A DNA stretch of 64,000 bases from an uncultured bacterium (lineage in GTDB: Bacteria > Cyanobacteriota > Vampirovibrionia > Gastranaerophilales > Gastranaerophilaceae): contig CADBFN010000003.1 in the NCBI GenBank assembly GCA_902794035.1, positions 62,452 through 126,451 on the forward strand, in the 5' to 3' direction. Position 1 is the first letter of the stretch; each line of letters starts with the position of its first letter. Below are positions 44,351-54,304 of this stretch, one piece after another. The notes beneath the pieces were generated by a model. It ran no database searches and was not told the origin of the DNA. It worked only from the letters and a program-made list of their open reading frames with translations. The translations under genes and the position numbers were made by a program.

Positions 44351-45694
44351 ATGAATATTAAAGACGAATTTGACACAATAACAGCAATATCAACCCCGTT
44401 AGGAACAGGCGGTGTCGGTGTTATAAGGATATCAGGAGACAAAAGTTTTGATATTGCTTTAAAAATGTTTGATAAAAAAAATTTACCTGCCGGCAAAATT
44501 TGCCATGGATGGATTATAAATGACGGCAAAAAAATTGATGAAGTAATAATTTTACCGTTTAAAGCTCCAAATAGTTATACAGGAGAGGACGTTGTTGAAA
44601 TTCAATGTCATGGAGGAATAAATGTTGTAAAAAATATTCTTGAACTTACAATAAAAAATGGGGCAAGAATGGCTCAAAGAGGAGAATTTACCAAAAGAGC
44701 TTTTTTGAATAAAAGGATTGATTTATCACAGGCAGAAGCTGTAGATGACTTAATACATGCAAAAACATCGGAGTTTGCAATACAATCTGCAAAAAATCTT
44801 TCAGGTATGCTGGCGGATAAAATAAGAGAGATAAAAAAAGAAATTTTTGAAGTTGCGTCTAAGATAGTAGCCGGAATTGATTTCCCTGAAGACGTTGCTG
44901 AACCTGAATATTCGTATCTTAACGAAAGTTTTGAGAAATCAATAAACGAAATCGATAAAATACTTGCTTACGCAAAATCCTCAGATGTAATGCGTCAGGG
45001 ATTAAAAGTGGCTATTGTCGGACGCCCGAATGTTGGTAAATCATCTCTTTTCAATGCTCTGCTTAACTTGAACAGAGCTATTGTGACAGAAATAGCAGGA
45101 ACAACAAGAGATATAATCAGTGAAACAATAGATATTGGCATACCAGTTACTCTTATTGATACTGCAGGAATAAGGGACGACAAAAATATAGACAAAGTTG
45201 AAGAAATAGGGATTGAATACTCAAAACAATCTTTAAATGACTCTGATTTAGTATTGTTTTTATACGATTCCTCAGCTGGATATGTTGAAGATGACAAGCT
45301 TATATATGAAAATATAAAAAACAAAAAACACCTGATAATTGCAAACAAAAACGATATTGCAACAAATAAAGCAAAAATATTTGAAAATGAATTAAAAATT
45401 TCGGCAAATACAAAAGAAGGAATTGAATTACTAAAAGAAAAAATTAAAAACATTGTTTTAGGTTATTCTACAGAGGATATGGAATTTACAACCAACCAAA
45501 GACAACAATCCTGTCTTATAAGGTGTAAAGAATCACTTGAAAATGCACTTAATGCCTCGAAAAATAGTGTATTACAGGATATGATTTATATAGACTTAAA
45601 ATCAGCTTTGCTTGCGCTTGATGAAATTACAGGAGAAGTTATAACTGATGATATTTTAAATAATATATTTGATCATTTCTGTATCGGCAAATAA
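44351..45694 (+). CDS. mnmE: tRNA uridine-5-carboxymethylaminomethyl modification GTPase
   Basis: 447 residues. With MnmG it modifies the wobble uridine of tRNAs reading split codon boxes. N-terminal tetrahydrofolate-binding domain (D-T-I-T-A-I-S-T-P-L-G-T-G-G-V), a helical domain, the inserted Ras-like G domain (G-R-P-N-V-G-K-S near 224, G-T-T-R-D near 250, D-T-A-G-I near 270, N-K-N-D near 335) and the invariant C-terminal C-I-G-K. Every catalytic feature is present. No Shine-Dalgarno sequence. The partner mnmG is not in this window. Confidence 0.97.
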   Translation: MNIKDEFDTITAISTPLGTGGVGVIRISGDKSFDIALKMFDKKNLPAGKICHGWIINDGKKIDEVIILPFKAPNSYTGEDVVEIQCHGGINVVKNILELTIKNGARMAQRGEFTKRAFLNKRIDLSQAEAVDDLIHAKTSEFAIQSAKNLSGMLADKIREIKKEIFEVASKIVAGIDFPEDVAEPEYSYLNESFEKSINEIDKILAYAKSSDVMRQGLKVAIVGRPNVGKSSLFNALLNLNRAIVTEIAGTTRDIISETIDIGIPVTLIDTAGIRDDKNIDKVEEIGIEYSKQSLNDSDLVLFLYDSSAGYVEDDKLIYENIKNKKHLIIANKNDIATNKAKIFENELKISANTKEGIELLKEKIKNIVLGYSTEDMEFTTNQRQQSCLIRCKESLENALNASKNSVLQDMIYIDLKSALLALDEITGEVITDDILNNIFDHFCIGK

Positions 45695-45745
45695 AATTTC
45701 AATAATTATATAGACAATATTTAAATAAATAATTTAATTAAAATA

Positions 45746-45774
45746 TTGACATAACCGGCTCAAAAGTCTATCAT
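45746..45774 (+). promoter_or_regulatory. Promoter of the glycosyltransferase-adk-radical SAM cluster
   Basis: Consensus TTGACA (45746-45751), 17 bases, TATCAT (45769-45774), about 30 bases before the first ATG. Confidence 0.75.
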
Positions 45775-45804
45775 AGTATAGTAATTGCAGTCTTGGAGGT
45801 AACA

Positions 45805-47058
45805 ATGGTAAATGAATGGCCTGAAGCCTATATGCACAATCCAAATATAGAAAAGCCAATAGAACAAATTTGGGATGATATTGATAACTACAGTTTTGAA
45901 GACAGATATGAAGAAACTGAAAGATTACACGCAAATTTAAATATGGTTGTGCCGTTTCCTCCGCTAAAATACAAAGATAAATTTGTTAAAGGAGTATTTT
46001 ATTCACAGGCAACAAGAACAATAATGAAAAAATACCCGGAATTAAGTGAAATATTTTTTGTAATTGCAAATTCAATGTTTTCATCTTACCCGAGAAATCA
46101 CAAAGCGGATTATTTTTTCACCTGCTACAAAAATGAAGCAAGAGAAAGGTATTTTAAAAATAAATACCCCGAAACGAAAGATATTATATGCCTGCCATTA
46201 CAAGATGCAGATTTTTTAAACGAATACTATATCGGTCCTGTACCATACACACCTAAAACGATAGATGTATTTTGTGTTTCGACACCATTTCCCGTAAAGA
46301 ACTTACCAATAATCGCAGTCGCATTAAAAGAATATGAAAGAAAATACGGCAGAAGATTAAAAGTTGTTTATGCTATAGGCAAAAAGACAGCAGTAAGGCG
46401 TGAAGATGGTTCACTGGATTACTCACAGGTAGAAGAATATGGCAGCAAACAACTTCGCTATGTAGATGAAATTTTTGACGGAAAAACCAAGGATTATATT
46501 GATTTTTATCCGTTTATAGACTATAAGGATCTGTCTAAATATTATTCCGCGTCAAAATGCTGTGTATTAGGCTCTTTAATAGAAGGCAAAAACAGATTTA
46601 TCAGCGAATCTCAAAGCTGTGATGTACCAATAATTGTCTTTAAAGATTTCAATAAGTATTCAAGAGGAGATTTTCCGGTATTTTTTGGAAATGCAGGTGA
46701 GTATGTACCTTTGTTCACACCGGAGTCACTGGCTGATACAATACACAAAGTTATAACAAATCCTCAAAACTATGAACCAAGAAAGAATTATTTAGAGCAT
46801 TACGGCAGAAAGAATTTTGTAAATACCATAATTGATGCCAACCCATATTATGCACAAAATATTCCTGACTATGAAAAAGGACGTACTCATGATAACAGTT
46901 GGGTAGATTTAGCATGTTATAACAATTATCAGGTATGTTATCATGACTTTTTGTATGATAAAAAAGCAAACTTGTCACATGTTGTAGGAATACAAAATAT
47001 AGACAGACTTATTAAATATTATTATCAGAAATTTGGTCTGCCATGGAAATATGACTAA
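45805..47058 (+). CDS. Glycosyltransferase-like protein (GT-B fold, GT4-like C-terminus)
   Basis: 417 residues from the ATG at 45805, which has GGAGGT 4 bases upstream. No signal peptide or membrane span. The N-terminal half is not a typical GT-B N-domain. From about 150 on there is a Rossmann-like C-domain: I-D-V-F-C-V-S-T-P-F-P, a long K-x-x-Y-A-I-G-K strand, F-Y-P-F-I-D-Y-K-D-L-S-K-Y-Y-S-A-S-K and L-I-E-G-K-N-R-F-I-S-E-S-Q-S-C-D-V-P-I-I, in the place of the donor-binding E-G-x-P-x-x-x-x-E-A-x-x-x-x-x-P-V motif of GT4 enzymes. Donor and acceptor unknown. First gene of a three-gene run with adk and a radical SAM protein. Confidence 0.65.
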   Translation: MVNEWPEAYMHNPNIEKPIEQIWDDIDNYSFEDRYEETERLHANLNMVVPFPPLKYKDKFVKGVFYSQATRTIMKKYPELSEIFFVIANSMFSSYPRNHKADYFFTCYKNEARERYFKNKYPETKDIICLPLQDADFLNEYYIGPVPYTPKTIDVFCVSTPFPVKNLPIIAVALKEYERKYGRRLKVVYAIGKKTAVRREDGSLDYSQVEEYGSKQLRYVDEIFDGKTKDYIDFYPFIDYKDLSKYYSASKCCVLGSLIEGKNRFISESQSCDVPIIVFKDFNKYSRGDFPVFFGNAGEYVPLFTPESLADTIHKVITNPQNYEPRKNYLEHYGRKNFVNTIIDANPYYAQNIPDYEKGRTHDNSWVDLACYNNYQVCYHDFLYDKKANLSHVVGIQNIDRLIKYYYQKFGLPWKYD

Positions 47059-47085
47059 AATCACTAAAATAAGAAGGGAAGAATA

Positions 47086-47745
47086 ATGAAAAAAGAACTT
47101 ATATTTTTAGGACCGCCGGCATGCGGCAAAGGAACACAAACATCAATGCTGGCAAAGCATTTAGGTTTTCCGCACGTTGATACGGGTTCACTTTTAAGAG
47201 CAGAAATTTCTGCCCAAACTGAAAACGGAAAAATTGCCAAAGCATTTATAGACAAGGGACACCTTGTTCCGGTTGAACTTGTTGGAGCGATAATAAAAAA
47301 TCGCCTTTCTAAAGAAGACTGCAAAAACGGATATATTCTTGACGGATATCCAAGAAGTGTTGAACAGGCAGATTTGCTTACTAAAATTAATGATGAAATT
47401 GATCAAAACAATCCGTCAGACTTTAGAGCTATATACTTTGATACAGATACAGAGATATTGATTTCAAGAATAGTCAATAGACGTTCTTGCCCAAAATGTG
47501 GAGAGATTTATAATTTAAAATTTAAGCCTCCGGTAAATGAAAACAAATGTGATCATTGCGGATGCGAACTTACACAAAGAAAAGACGACAACGAAGAAAC
47601 TGCGAAAGCAAGATTTGAAACGTATTTTAATGAAACATCACCTCTGATTGAATATTACAAAAACAAGGGGTTACTAAAAACAATCAATGCGCAAGGCACA
47701 ATTGACGAAGTATGGGAAAGACTGTTGTCGGTAATTGAGGACTAA
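47086..47745 (+). CDS. adk: Adenylate kinase (zinc-type lid)
   Basis: 219 residues, long form. Catalyses ATP + AMP = 2 ADP. P-loop G-P-P-A-C-G-K-G-T (residues 8-16; the usual Gly-Ala/Ser before Gly-Lys is Ala-Cys here), D-T-G-S-L-L-R AMP-binding motif, D-G-Y-P-R-S motif, and a lid with C-P-K-C-G and C-D-H-C-G, the four-cysteine zinc site seen in Gram-positive and many anaerobe kinases. AGGGAAG precedes the ATG. Not in a ribosomal-protein operon as in many bacteria, but between a glycosyltransferase and a radical SAM gene. Confidence 0.96.
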   Translation: MKKELIFLGPPACGKGTQTSMLAKHLGFPHVDTGSLLRAEISAQTENGKIAKAFIDKGHLVPVELVGAIIKNRLSKEDCKNGYILDGYPRSVEQADLLTKINDEIDQNNPSDFRAIYFDTDTEILISRIVNRRSCPKCGEIYNLKFKPPVNENKCDHCGCELTQRKDDNEETAKARFETYFNETSPLIEYYKNKGLLKTINAQGTIDEVWERLLSVIED

Positions 47746-47748
47746 ATA

Positions 47749-48534
47749 ATGAGTAATATGCTGGAAAAAATTGATATACACATTACAGATCATTGTAATT
47801 TGAATTGCAAAGGATGCACACATTTTTCTCCTTTGTCAGAGGAATTTTATCTGAATCCGGTTAATTTCAGAGCCGATTTGGCAAGATTAGCAGCCCTGAC
47901 AGGTGCGCAACTTGGACAAATGTTTTTACTGGGTGGTGAACCGCTATTACATCCACACTTAACCGATTTTTTTCCAATAGCAAGAGAGCTTTTTCCAAAC
48001 ACTCAAATAATAATTATTACAAACGGTATTTTATTACCGCAACAACCAGACAGTTTTTGGGAAGCATGTAAAAAAAGCGGGATAAGAATTTGGGTTTCGT
48101 TATACAGACTAAAAATAGATTATGAAAGAATAGATGCAAGAGCAAAACAATTCGGGGTATTTTGCGGTTATACAGGAACCAGAACTAATGATAACAATGA
48201 AAAGGACTGGGGAAACTGGAAACTTGATTTAGAAGGAAAACAATTCTGGGCAGATTCATTTTCACACTGCCAGATTCGCAACTGCGTTACTCTGAAAAAG
48301 GGGAAATTATATACCTGTCCGACAATCGCACATATTGAACATTTTAACAAATACTTCGGTACAAACTTAGAAGTCAGCGAATTTGATTATCTAGATATTT
48401 ACAAAGCAAGAAATCACGATGCAGTTTTAAAAACTATGGTTAAGCCTGTGCCATTTTGCAGATACTGCAAAACAAGAGAATTTAAAGCGTGCAGCTGGGC
48501 ACCAACACAAAAAGATATTAATGAATGGATATAA
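47749..48534 (+). CDS. Radical SAM protein with extra cysteine motifs
   Basis: 261 residues. The [4Fe-4S]/SAM motif is C-N-L-N-C-K-G-C at about residues 16-23 (C-x3-C-x2-C), followed by the G-G-E-P-L-L motif that contacts SAM near 64. The C-terminal part holds two further cysteine groups: C-x4-N-C with L-Y-T-C-P (about 175-192) and F-C-R-Y-C-K-T-R-E-F-K-A-C (about 240-252), likely an auxiliary cluster like the SPASM-type domain. Such proteins modify peptides, sugars or cofactors. The product is not predictable. Starts 3 bases after adk, with GAGGA upstream. Belongs to the operon with the glycosyltransferase, so a role in a modified glycan is plausible but inferred. Confidence 0.8.
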   Translation: MSNMLEKIDIHITDHCNLNCKGCTHFSPLSEEFYLNPVNFRADLARLAALTGAQLGQMFLLGGEPLLHPHLTDFFPIARELFPNTQIIIITNGILLPQQPDSFWEACKKSGIRIWVSLYRLKIDYERIDARAKQFGVFCGYTGTRTNDNNEKDWGNWKLDLEGKQFWADSFSHCQIRNCVTLKKGKLYTCPTIAHIEHFNKYFGTNLEVSEFDYLDIYKARNHDAVLKTMVKPVPFCRYCKTREFKACSWAPTQKDINEWI

Positions 48535-48570
48535 TAAAAATTAACAGGTACATTTCTGTACCTGTTTAAT
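48535..48570. terminator. Terminator between the radical SAM gene and the convergent glycogen-synthase-like gene
   Basis: Perfect 10-bp stem AACAGGTACA/TGTACCTGTT with a TTTC loop. The T-rich run is stronger on the minus strand (TTAATTTTTATT). Confidence 0.75.
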
Positions 48571-48578
48571 TCATATCA

Positions 48579-51125
48579 TTATGCCGCTTTGTTTAAGCTA
48601 TTTAATTTTTTGTTGTGATTTAGGATGTACAGATAAATCGCAGATCCGATAGCCAAAGCTCCTATAGCAATCCCAAGAGCAATTTTTGCAGGACGGGATT
48701 TTGTAGTTTTTGCTGCAGATTCGAGATTATCCTGAAGCTCGCCCCAAGATCCGACAAGACTTTTCATTTTCCCCTTAAATCTTGCACCCCAGCCTTTTTC
48801 GGACTCAAAAATAGCATCAATATAACGTCTGTTTGCACTCATTCCACGGTTATATTCAGCATTATTGTGCCAATCAACTTTTTCTTCAAGATTTTTACGG
48901 CACATTTCTATATAACCCTGTTTATCATTTGTATAAAGTTCTATCATACGCTTATAATTATCACTAACCTGAGGAATCTGATGATCTATTCTTGCTTTTT
49001 CAAGTTTTTCAGGAGAATCATTATATGACAAACCATATTTTTCAGGTTTACCCATTACAACATCTTTTGTTGTAAAACCATTTACACCGTCTTTGGTATA
49101 ATCCAAAAAGCCACCTGTTGCCGTTACGCTTGACGGAGAACCTGATGCTTTAGCTTCAATAGGAGTAATCCCAAACATTTCATATTCAGATGTATAACCT
49201 CCAAAATGAGTACAAGCATTTAATCGGTTTGGTGTAAACCCATCAATGTATGCAAAATTGTGTTTATATATTCCACCGTCAAGTTCACAAATTTCTTTCC
49301 AGTCATTTTCTATTGCCTTATAGTGAGGATGCCCTTCATTCCACTTTCCTGCACCAAATAGAAACTTAACTTTCAACTTCATTTCTTTAGGAATATCATT
49401 TCGCTTGAAGAAATGGAGAGCAGAGCCTGTTGAAATAGGGAAACCTTTTTGTGTATCAGGTCGTCCAAGACCAAAAATTACAATTTCACCATCTTTGACC
49501 GGAGATAGGTAACCCATAATTTTTTGACCTGATTTAATTTGATCATCATTAAAGAATAACCTATTTAACTCATCCTGCCCTTTTTCACCAGCTTCCCACA
49601 TTAGGTTTGTAAACCATCTTGCATTTTTTTCTTTTGCTGATAAAACTTCATTTATATTATCACCATTATATTTAAATGGAGTAAAATTCTTAGTATTTTC
49701 AGGCAGAGATAAACCGTTATCACCACGTCCGAACTGAACATCACGTTCATCAAATCTTAAATTCGCAATTGTTACACCGTTAGCAACAGGTTTAGTAGGA
49801 ATACTTGCATAATCACCTGTCAAACCTTTTGCCGCATCAGGCGTTTCAGGACTCTTCATCTCTGCATCAAAATTCCAAGAAACAGAACCTAAAGAGAAAT
49901 TTGAAGGATTACGTTTTACACCTACTATAGGTATTTTTGTAATATTGTATGAGCCAAAATAATCTCTGAAAGGTTCAACATATGGTTCAACTACAGTTTT
50001 GGCGATTTGTTTTTCTACATCAGACAAAGCCGAAGAATTCAGACCACCATTATAGAAAGCTTTTTGTACAACCATAAACTGAGGATGTTTTCTTAGTTTT
50101 TCGATATCTTTTTCATTACCAACTACAGATATCATCTTGAAAGGATCATCAGTACGTCCCTGATAGTCAAAACTAGGGTTATGTTCTACTTTATGAGCCT
50201 TCATACCATTTACATCTTTTATACCGTTTGCTGACATATTAGCCAAATGCAGCATAAAAGTTGAAGCCGGTCTGTCATGAGCAATAAAACTTGCAGGTTT
50301 AAAATATCCAAATTCTTCACAATCGGTTTGATTAGCCAAAGCTTTAGCTAATGCACGCATACCGTTTGAATTTACAATTTCAGCATCAAAAGAAGAATTT
50401 CCCCAACAATCATAAGAATAAGGTTTTGAAGTTCTCGCCCATTCAGGAGTATAAATAAAATAATTATGCCCTTTATTAGCAAATTTTACATATGAGGGAT
50501 TATTTTCAGAAACTCTCATTATCTGATAAGGGACCTGTTCCATTTCTCCTATATGTTTTGCAGAAGGGAATTCAATAACACCTTTTACGCTTGTAGGTTC
50601 AATTATATTGTACTTAGATTTTGCATTTGGACCGTCACCGTTTGGCTTACTTTGTACAACATAATCTACAAATTCAGGACTTATTTTTAATGCTTTTGCA
50701 ATATCCTCTTTTGTCTGACCTATTTCGCCGCTCATAAAATATTTTGCCTCAATAGTATCAGGCAAATCTTTTGTTTTAATTCCTTTATGTATCAAAAACT
50801 TATGACCACCCTTTGGGTTACTGTGGTTCCATATAGGGAAAAATTTACGATCATCAACAGCTTTACCCTGAATTTTTTCATATTTATTTAAGCTTTCACC
50901 TAACTCAAATCCTACAACTCCTTCTCCCCCCTGAGACATTTCAGGTAAACCGTTTCCGGTACATTCGGGACTAAATTCCGCAATCTGATTTATATTGCGA
51001 TGACCGAAACTAATCTGATAAACATTACTTTTCACAGTAACAGGAGAAGAAGTAAAATTTAAATGATACTGTTTGTTTACAGAATTTTTAGCTGATTCGC
51101 ATCCACTAACTGAATAAACTCGCAT
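48579..51125 (-). CDS. Membrane-anchored glycogen/starch-synthase-like glycosyltransferase
   Basis: 848 residues, far longer than bacterial GlgA (about 480, as in the gene at 57893). G-G-E-G-V-V-G-F-E-L-G-E-S-L near residue 66 aligns in position with G-G-L-G-D-V-V-G-x-L-P of GT5, but the Lys of the ADP-glucose-binding K-x-G-G-L is absent (M-S-Q-G-G). About 655-710 has F-G-G-Y-T-S-E-Y-E-M-F-G-I-T-P-I-E-A-K-A-S-G-S-P, close to the GT5 donor site with its conserved Glu. Around 350 residues between these lack a GT5 counterpart. A single membrane span (about 816-835) is near the C-terminus, so the protein would be a tail-anchored cytoplasmic enzyme. The N-terminal I-S-F-G-H motif lies in an otherwise disordered region. 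Real substrate unknown. Confidence 0.65.
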   Translation of the reverse strand: MRVYSVSGCESAKNSVNKQYHLNFTSSPVTVKSNVYQISFGHRNINQIAEFSPECTGNGLPEMSQGGEGVVGFELGESLNKYEKIQGKAVDDRKFFPIWNHSNPKGGHKFLIHKGIKTKDLPDTIEAKYFMSGEIGQTKEDIAKALKISPEFVDYVVQSKPNGDGPNAKSKYNIIEPTSVKGVIEFPSAKHIGEMEQVPYQIMRVSENNPSYVKFANKGHNYFIYTPEWARTSKPYSYDCWGNSSFDAEIVNSNGMRALAKALANQTDCEEFGYFKPASFIAHDRPASTFMLHLANMSANGIKDVNGMKAHKVEHNPSFDYQGRTDDPFKMISVVGNEKDIEKLRKHPQFMVVQKAFYNGGLNSSALSDVEKQIAKTVVEPYVEPFRDYFGSYNITKIPIVGVKRNPSNFSLGSVSWNFDAEMKSPETPDAAKGLTGDYASIPTKPVANGVTIANLRFDERDVQFGRGDNGLSLPENTKNFTPFKYNGDNINEVLSAKEKNARWFTNLMWEAGEKGQDELNRLFFNDDQIKSGQKIMGYLSPVKDGEIVIFGLGRPDTQKGFPISTGSALHFFKRNDIPKEMKLKVKFLFGAGKWNEGHPHYKAIENDWKEICELDGGIYKHNFAYIDGFTPNRLNACTHFGGYTSEYEMFGITPIEAKASGSPSSVTATGGFLDYTKDGVNGFTTKDVVMGKPEKYGLSYNDSPEKLEKARIDHQIPQVSDNYKRMIELYTNDKQGYIEMCRKNLEEKVDWHNNAEYNRGMSANRRYIDAIFESEKGWGARFKGKMKSLVGSWGELQDNLESAAKTTKSRPAKIALGIAIGALAIGSAIYLYILNHNKKLNSLNKAA

Positions 51126-51154
51126 AAATACACCCCACTGAGTTTTGACCCGTT

Positions 51155-51160
51155 ATTATA
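51155..51160 (-). promoter_or_regulatory. -10 box of the glycogen-synthase-like gene
   Basis: TATAAT preceded by TGT (extended -10); no clear -35. Confidence 0.4.
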
Positions 51161-51220
51161 ACAAAAAACCAAAAATAAAAATTTGCTATTTGATACAGAA
51201 AATATTAATAAATATTAAGC

Positions 51221-51249
51221 AAAAAAGGGCGAATTATTCGCCCTTTTTA
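51221..51249 (-). terminator. clpC terminator whose loop is the stop codon
   Basis: Perfect 12-bp stem AAAAAGGGCGAA/TTCGCCCTTTTT; the three-base loop is the clpC stop codon TAA (51234-51236). A T run follows on the minus strand. Confidence 0.85.
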
Positions 51250-53786
51250 ACATAATCATCCATAGTTGATTCTTCAACTATTTCAATAGGTTTTTCATCT
51301 GCAGATGTTTTTTCTTTTTTTGAACGTCTTTTTGCAGCTTTTTCAAATGTTATTTTTCCATCTGTCAGAGTTAATCTGATAGTATCACCCGGAGCATACT
51401 TACCTGAAAGTATTTCCTCAGCCAAACTATCTTCTACTTTACGCTGAATCAAACGTCTTAGAGGTCTTGCACCATAAGCTTCAGAATAACCGTTTTCAGC
51501 CAAATGATCTTTTACCTCATCAGTAACTTCGATGTTTAATTCTCTTTCTGCAAGACGTTTTAATAAGTCTTTAAGCATTAAATCAACAATTTGTCTGATT
51601 TCAGGCTTAGAAAGATGAGAGAACACGATTGTTTCATCTATACGGTTGAGGAATTCCGGTCTGAATGCTTTTTTCATTTCTTCAGCAACAGTATCTTTTA
51701 AGTGTTCATATTTATCTTTTGATTCATCCTCTGCAGTTGAAAATCCCAACTTAGATTTATTGGTAATCATACTTGCACCAACGTTTGAAGTCATGATTAT
51801 AACAGTATTTTTGAAACTTATATGACGACCTTTTGAATCAGTCAAACGACCATCATCTAATATCTGTAACATGATATTAAATACATCAGGATGAGCCTTT
51901 TCAATTTCGTCAAACAAAACAACTGAATAAGGTTTCTTTCTGACAAGTTCAGTCAAATGCCCGCCATCATCATAACCTACATACCCAGGAGGAGAACCGA
52001 TAAGTTTTGCAGTTGAATGTTTTTCCATAAATTCAGACATATCAACTCTTATCATGTTATCTTCAGATCCAAACATTGCCTCAGCAAGAGCCTTTGCTAG
52101 TTCTGTTTTACCAACACCAGTAGGACCACAGAAAATAAAACTTCCGATTGGTCTGTTTGGTGATTTTAAACCAACTCTGGCACGTCTGATTGCCTTTGAA
52201 ATAGCTACTATTGCATCATGCTGACCAATAACTCTTTCATGTAATGTATCTTCTAAACGCATTAGACGTTCACTTTCACCCTCAGTTAATTTTGTAACAG
52301 GAACACCTGTCATCATTGCTATTACCTGAGCAACATCTTCAGCATAAACTGTAGCTTTATTAACTTCATTTTCAGATTTCCACTTGTCGGTAACTTCTCT
52401 GATTTTTTCTTTTAAATCGCCTTCGTCCTCACGAAGTTGAGAAGCTTCCTCAAATTCCTGATTTCTGATAGCTTCTTCTTTCTGTTTAATAAGATCTTTT
52501 AACTGTTTTTCAAGCTCTTTTGCTTCCGGACACAACTTCGAAGCTTTTAATCTTACTTTAGAACTTGCTTCATCAATTACATCGATTGCTTTATCAGGTA
52601 AAAATCTGTCATTTATATATTTACTTGATAATTTTACGGCAGCAACAATAGCATCATCAGAAATATTTAACTGGTGGTGTTCTTCATATTTAGGTTTCAG
52701 ACCTCTGATAATTTCAATTGATTCTTCAATTGAAGGTTCATCAATCTGAACAGGTTGAAAACGTCTTTCCAATGCTGAGTCTTTTTCAATATATCTGCGA
52801 TATTCATCAGATGTAGTCGCACCAATAACCTGAATTTCACCTCTTGATAAAGCAGGTTTTAAAATATTAGCCGCATCTATAGCACCTTCAGCCGCACCAG
52901 CACCAATCAATGTGTGCATTTCATCAATTACAAGAATTACATTACCTGCCTGACGAATTTCGTCCATAATTTTTTTAAGACGTTCTTCAAATTCCCCACG
53001 ATACTTTGTACCTGCGACAAGCAAACCCATATCAAGCTGAATAATTTTCTTGCCGTCCAAGATATCAGGGACTTCAGAATTAACAATTCTTATAGCTAAA
53101 CCTTCAGCAACCGCAGTTTTACCAACCCCCGGTTCGCCTAATAAAACAGGATTATTTTTTGTTCTTCTTGCAAGAATTTGTATAACACGTTCAATTTCTT
53201 TTTCTCTGCCGACAACAGGATCCAAACGAAGCTCCTGAGCAGCTAATGTTAAATCGCGTCCAAATTCATCAAGACTAGGTGTTTTTGCTTTACTTGAGGA
53301 TGATGAAGAAGATGAACTTGAGGATGTAGAACCGGCAGTAGAAGCAGGTTTTGATTCTCCAAGCATTTTTATAACATTACTTCTTACTTTATTTAAATCA
53401 ACACCAAGATTTTCCAATACTCTTGCTGCAACACCTTCACCCTCTCGGATTAAACCAAGTAAAAGATGTTCTGTACCAATATAATTATGACCAAGCTGTC
53501 TTGCCTCATCCCATGAAAGTTCTAAAACCCTTTTAGCTCGAGGAGTAAAAGGAATTTCAACTGCAACAAACCCTGAACCGCGACCAATAATTTTCTCAAC
53601 TTCAGTACGCGCATCTTTGAGATTTACTCCCATTGATTTCAGAGTTTTTGCGGCAACGCCGGTTCCTTCGCCTATCAAACCAAGTAAAACTTGCTCGGTT
53701 CCAACAAAGTTATGACCCAATCTGCGTGCTTCTTCCTGTGCAAGCATGATAACTTTAATTGCTTTTTCCGTAAAACGTTCGAACAT
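51234..53786 (-). CDS. clpC: ATP-dependent Clp protease ATP-binding subunit ClpC
   Basis: 850 residues. Hexameric AAA+ unfoldase that feeds proteins to ClpP. Two Clp_N repeats in 1-145 ([14 protein letters not shown] and [14 protein letters not shown]), a Ser-only linker of about 10 residues near 155, then Walker A1 G-E-P-G-V-G-K-T near 216, a UVR-like Glu/Lys-rich middle region at 420-460, Walker A2 G-P-T-G-V-G-K-T near 552, and [10 protein letters not shown] pore region. Cyanobacterial and plant ClpC share this layout. No CtsR, McsA or McsB genes adjoin, unlike in Firmicutes. GGAG lies about 7 bases before ATG; clear promoter at 53816-53844. Confidence 0.97.
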   Translation of the reverse strand: MFERFTEKAIKVIMLAQEEARRLGHNFVGTEQVLLGLIGEGTGVAAKTLKSMGVNLKDARTEVEKIIGRGSGFVAVEIPFTPRAKRVLELSWDEARQLGHNYIGTEHLLLGLIREGEGVAARVLENLGVDLNKVRSNVIKMLGESKPASTAGSTSSSSSSSSSSSKAKTPSLDEFGRDLTLAAQELRLDPVVGREKEIERVIQILARRTKNNPVLLGEPGVGKTAVAEGLAIRIVNSEVPDILDGKKIIQLDMGLLVAGTKYRGEFEERLKKIMDEIRQAGNVILVIDEMHTLIGAGAAEGAIDAANILKPALSRGEIQVIGATTSDEYRRYIEKDSALERRFQPVQIDEPSIEESIEIIRGLKPKYEEHHQLNISDDAIVAAVKLSSKYINDRFLPDKAIDVIDEASSKVRLKASKLCPEAKELEKQLKDLIKQKEEAIRNQEFEEASQLREDEGDLKEKIREVTDKWKSENEVNKATVYAEDVAQVIAMMTGVPVTKLTEGESERLMRLEDTLHERVIGQHDAIVAISKAIRRARVGLKSPNRPIGSFIFCGPTGVGKTELAKALAEAMFGSEDNMIRVDMSEFMEKHSTAKLIGSPPGYVGYDDGGHLTELVRKKPYSVVLFDEIEKAHPDVFNIMLQILDDGRLTDSKGRHISFKNTVIIMTSNVGASMITNKSKLGFSTAEDESKDKYEHLKDTVAEEMKKAFRPEFLNRIDETIVFSHLSKPEIRQIVDLMLKDLLKRLAERELNIEVTDEVKDHLAENGYSEAYGARPLRRLIQRKVEDSLAEEILSGKYAPGDTIRLTLTDGKITFEKAAKRRSKKEKTSADEKPIEIVEESTMDDYVKKGE

Positions 53787-53815
53787 TTTGCACTCCTATC
53801 TCTTCTTATGTAATA

Positions 53816-53844
53816 ATTATACACAAAAACAATAAAAGTTTCAA
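53816..53844 (-). promoter_or_regulatory. Promoter of clpC
   Basis: TTGAAA (53839-53844), 17 bases, TATAAT (53816-53821) on the minus strand. No CIRCE or CtsR-type operator is visible. Confidence 0.75.
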
Positions 53845-53893
53845 TAAAAATTGTATAAAATAGACATTTAAATTATTTTAATAAAATAAATAT

Positions 53894-54196
53894 TTACAGA
53901 CCAATGTCTTTCAAAAACTCATCATTATTGGATAAATCAAAAAGCAAATCATATTCGTCTAAATTATTGTCTTTTATTAATTCTTCATGGCTTTTATCTT
54001 CCGGGTTTGAAAGAACAAGTTTTGTAAACTTTTTTACATCCGTTCTGCGTTGATAAAGATCAAGGGCATGCTTTGATAACATTTTTAATAAACTTTTTTG
54101 AGACAAGTTCTTTAATTTTTCAAGCGGTGAAGTATGATTCCCTGAAACCTTCGGGGAGTCTAAATTGCTTAAAATATCAGACACATGTTTCAACAT
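53894..54196 (-). CDS. Small hypothetical protein
   Basis: 100 residues, helical and charged, no signal peptide, membrane span or cysteine. The start region has two heptad-like Leu/Lys stretches and the C-terminal third is acidic (D-E-Y-D-L-L-F-D-L-S-N-N-D-E-F). I do not recognise it. The ribosome-binding site is poor (GGGATTG about 9 bases upstream). It lies alone between clpC and a divergent giant gene. Coding seems real because the frame is open over its whole length and no other frame is. Confidence 0.5.
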   Translation of the reverse strand: MLKHVSDILSNLDSPKVSGNHTSPLEKLKNLSQKSLLKMLSKHALDLYQRRTDVKKFTKLVLSNPEDKSHEELIKDNNLDEYDLLFDLSNNDEFLKDIGL

Positions 54197-54289
54197 TACA
54201 ACAATCCCATTATAAGAATATTATAATATTTTTATTTGAGTAATGCAAATAATAAATAAAAAATTTGATGTTTATTAATTTTAAAATTA

Positions 54290-54298
54290 TGCTATAAT
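54290..54298 (+). promoter_or_regulatory. Extended -10 box of the zinc-ribbon/ATPase-like gene
   Basis: TGC-TATAAT, ending exactly 6 bases before the ATG at 54305, with no Shine-Dalgarno sequence; implies a leaderless mRNA. Confidence 0.55.
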
Positions 54299-54304
54299 CA
54301 AATT

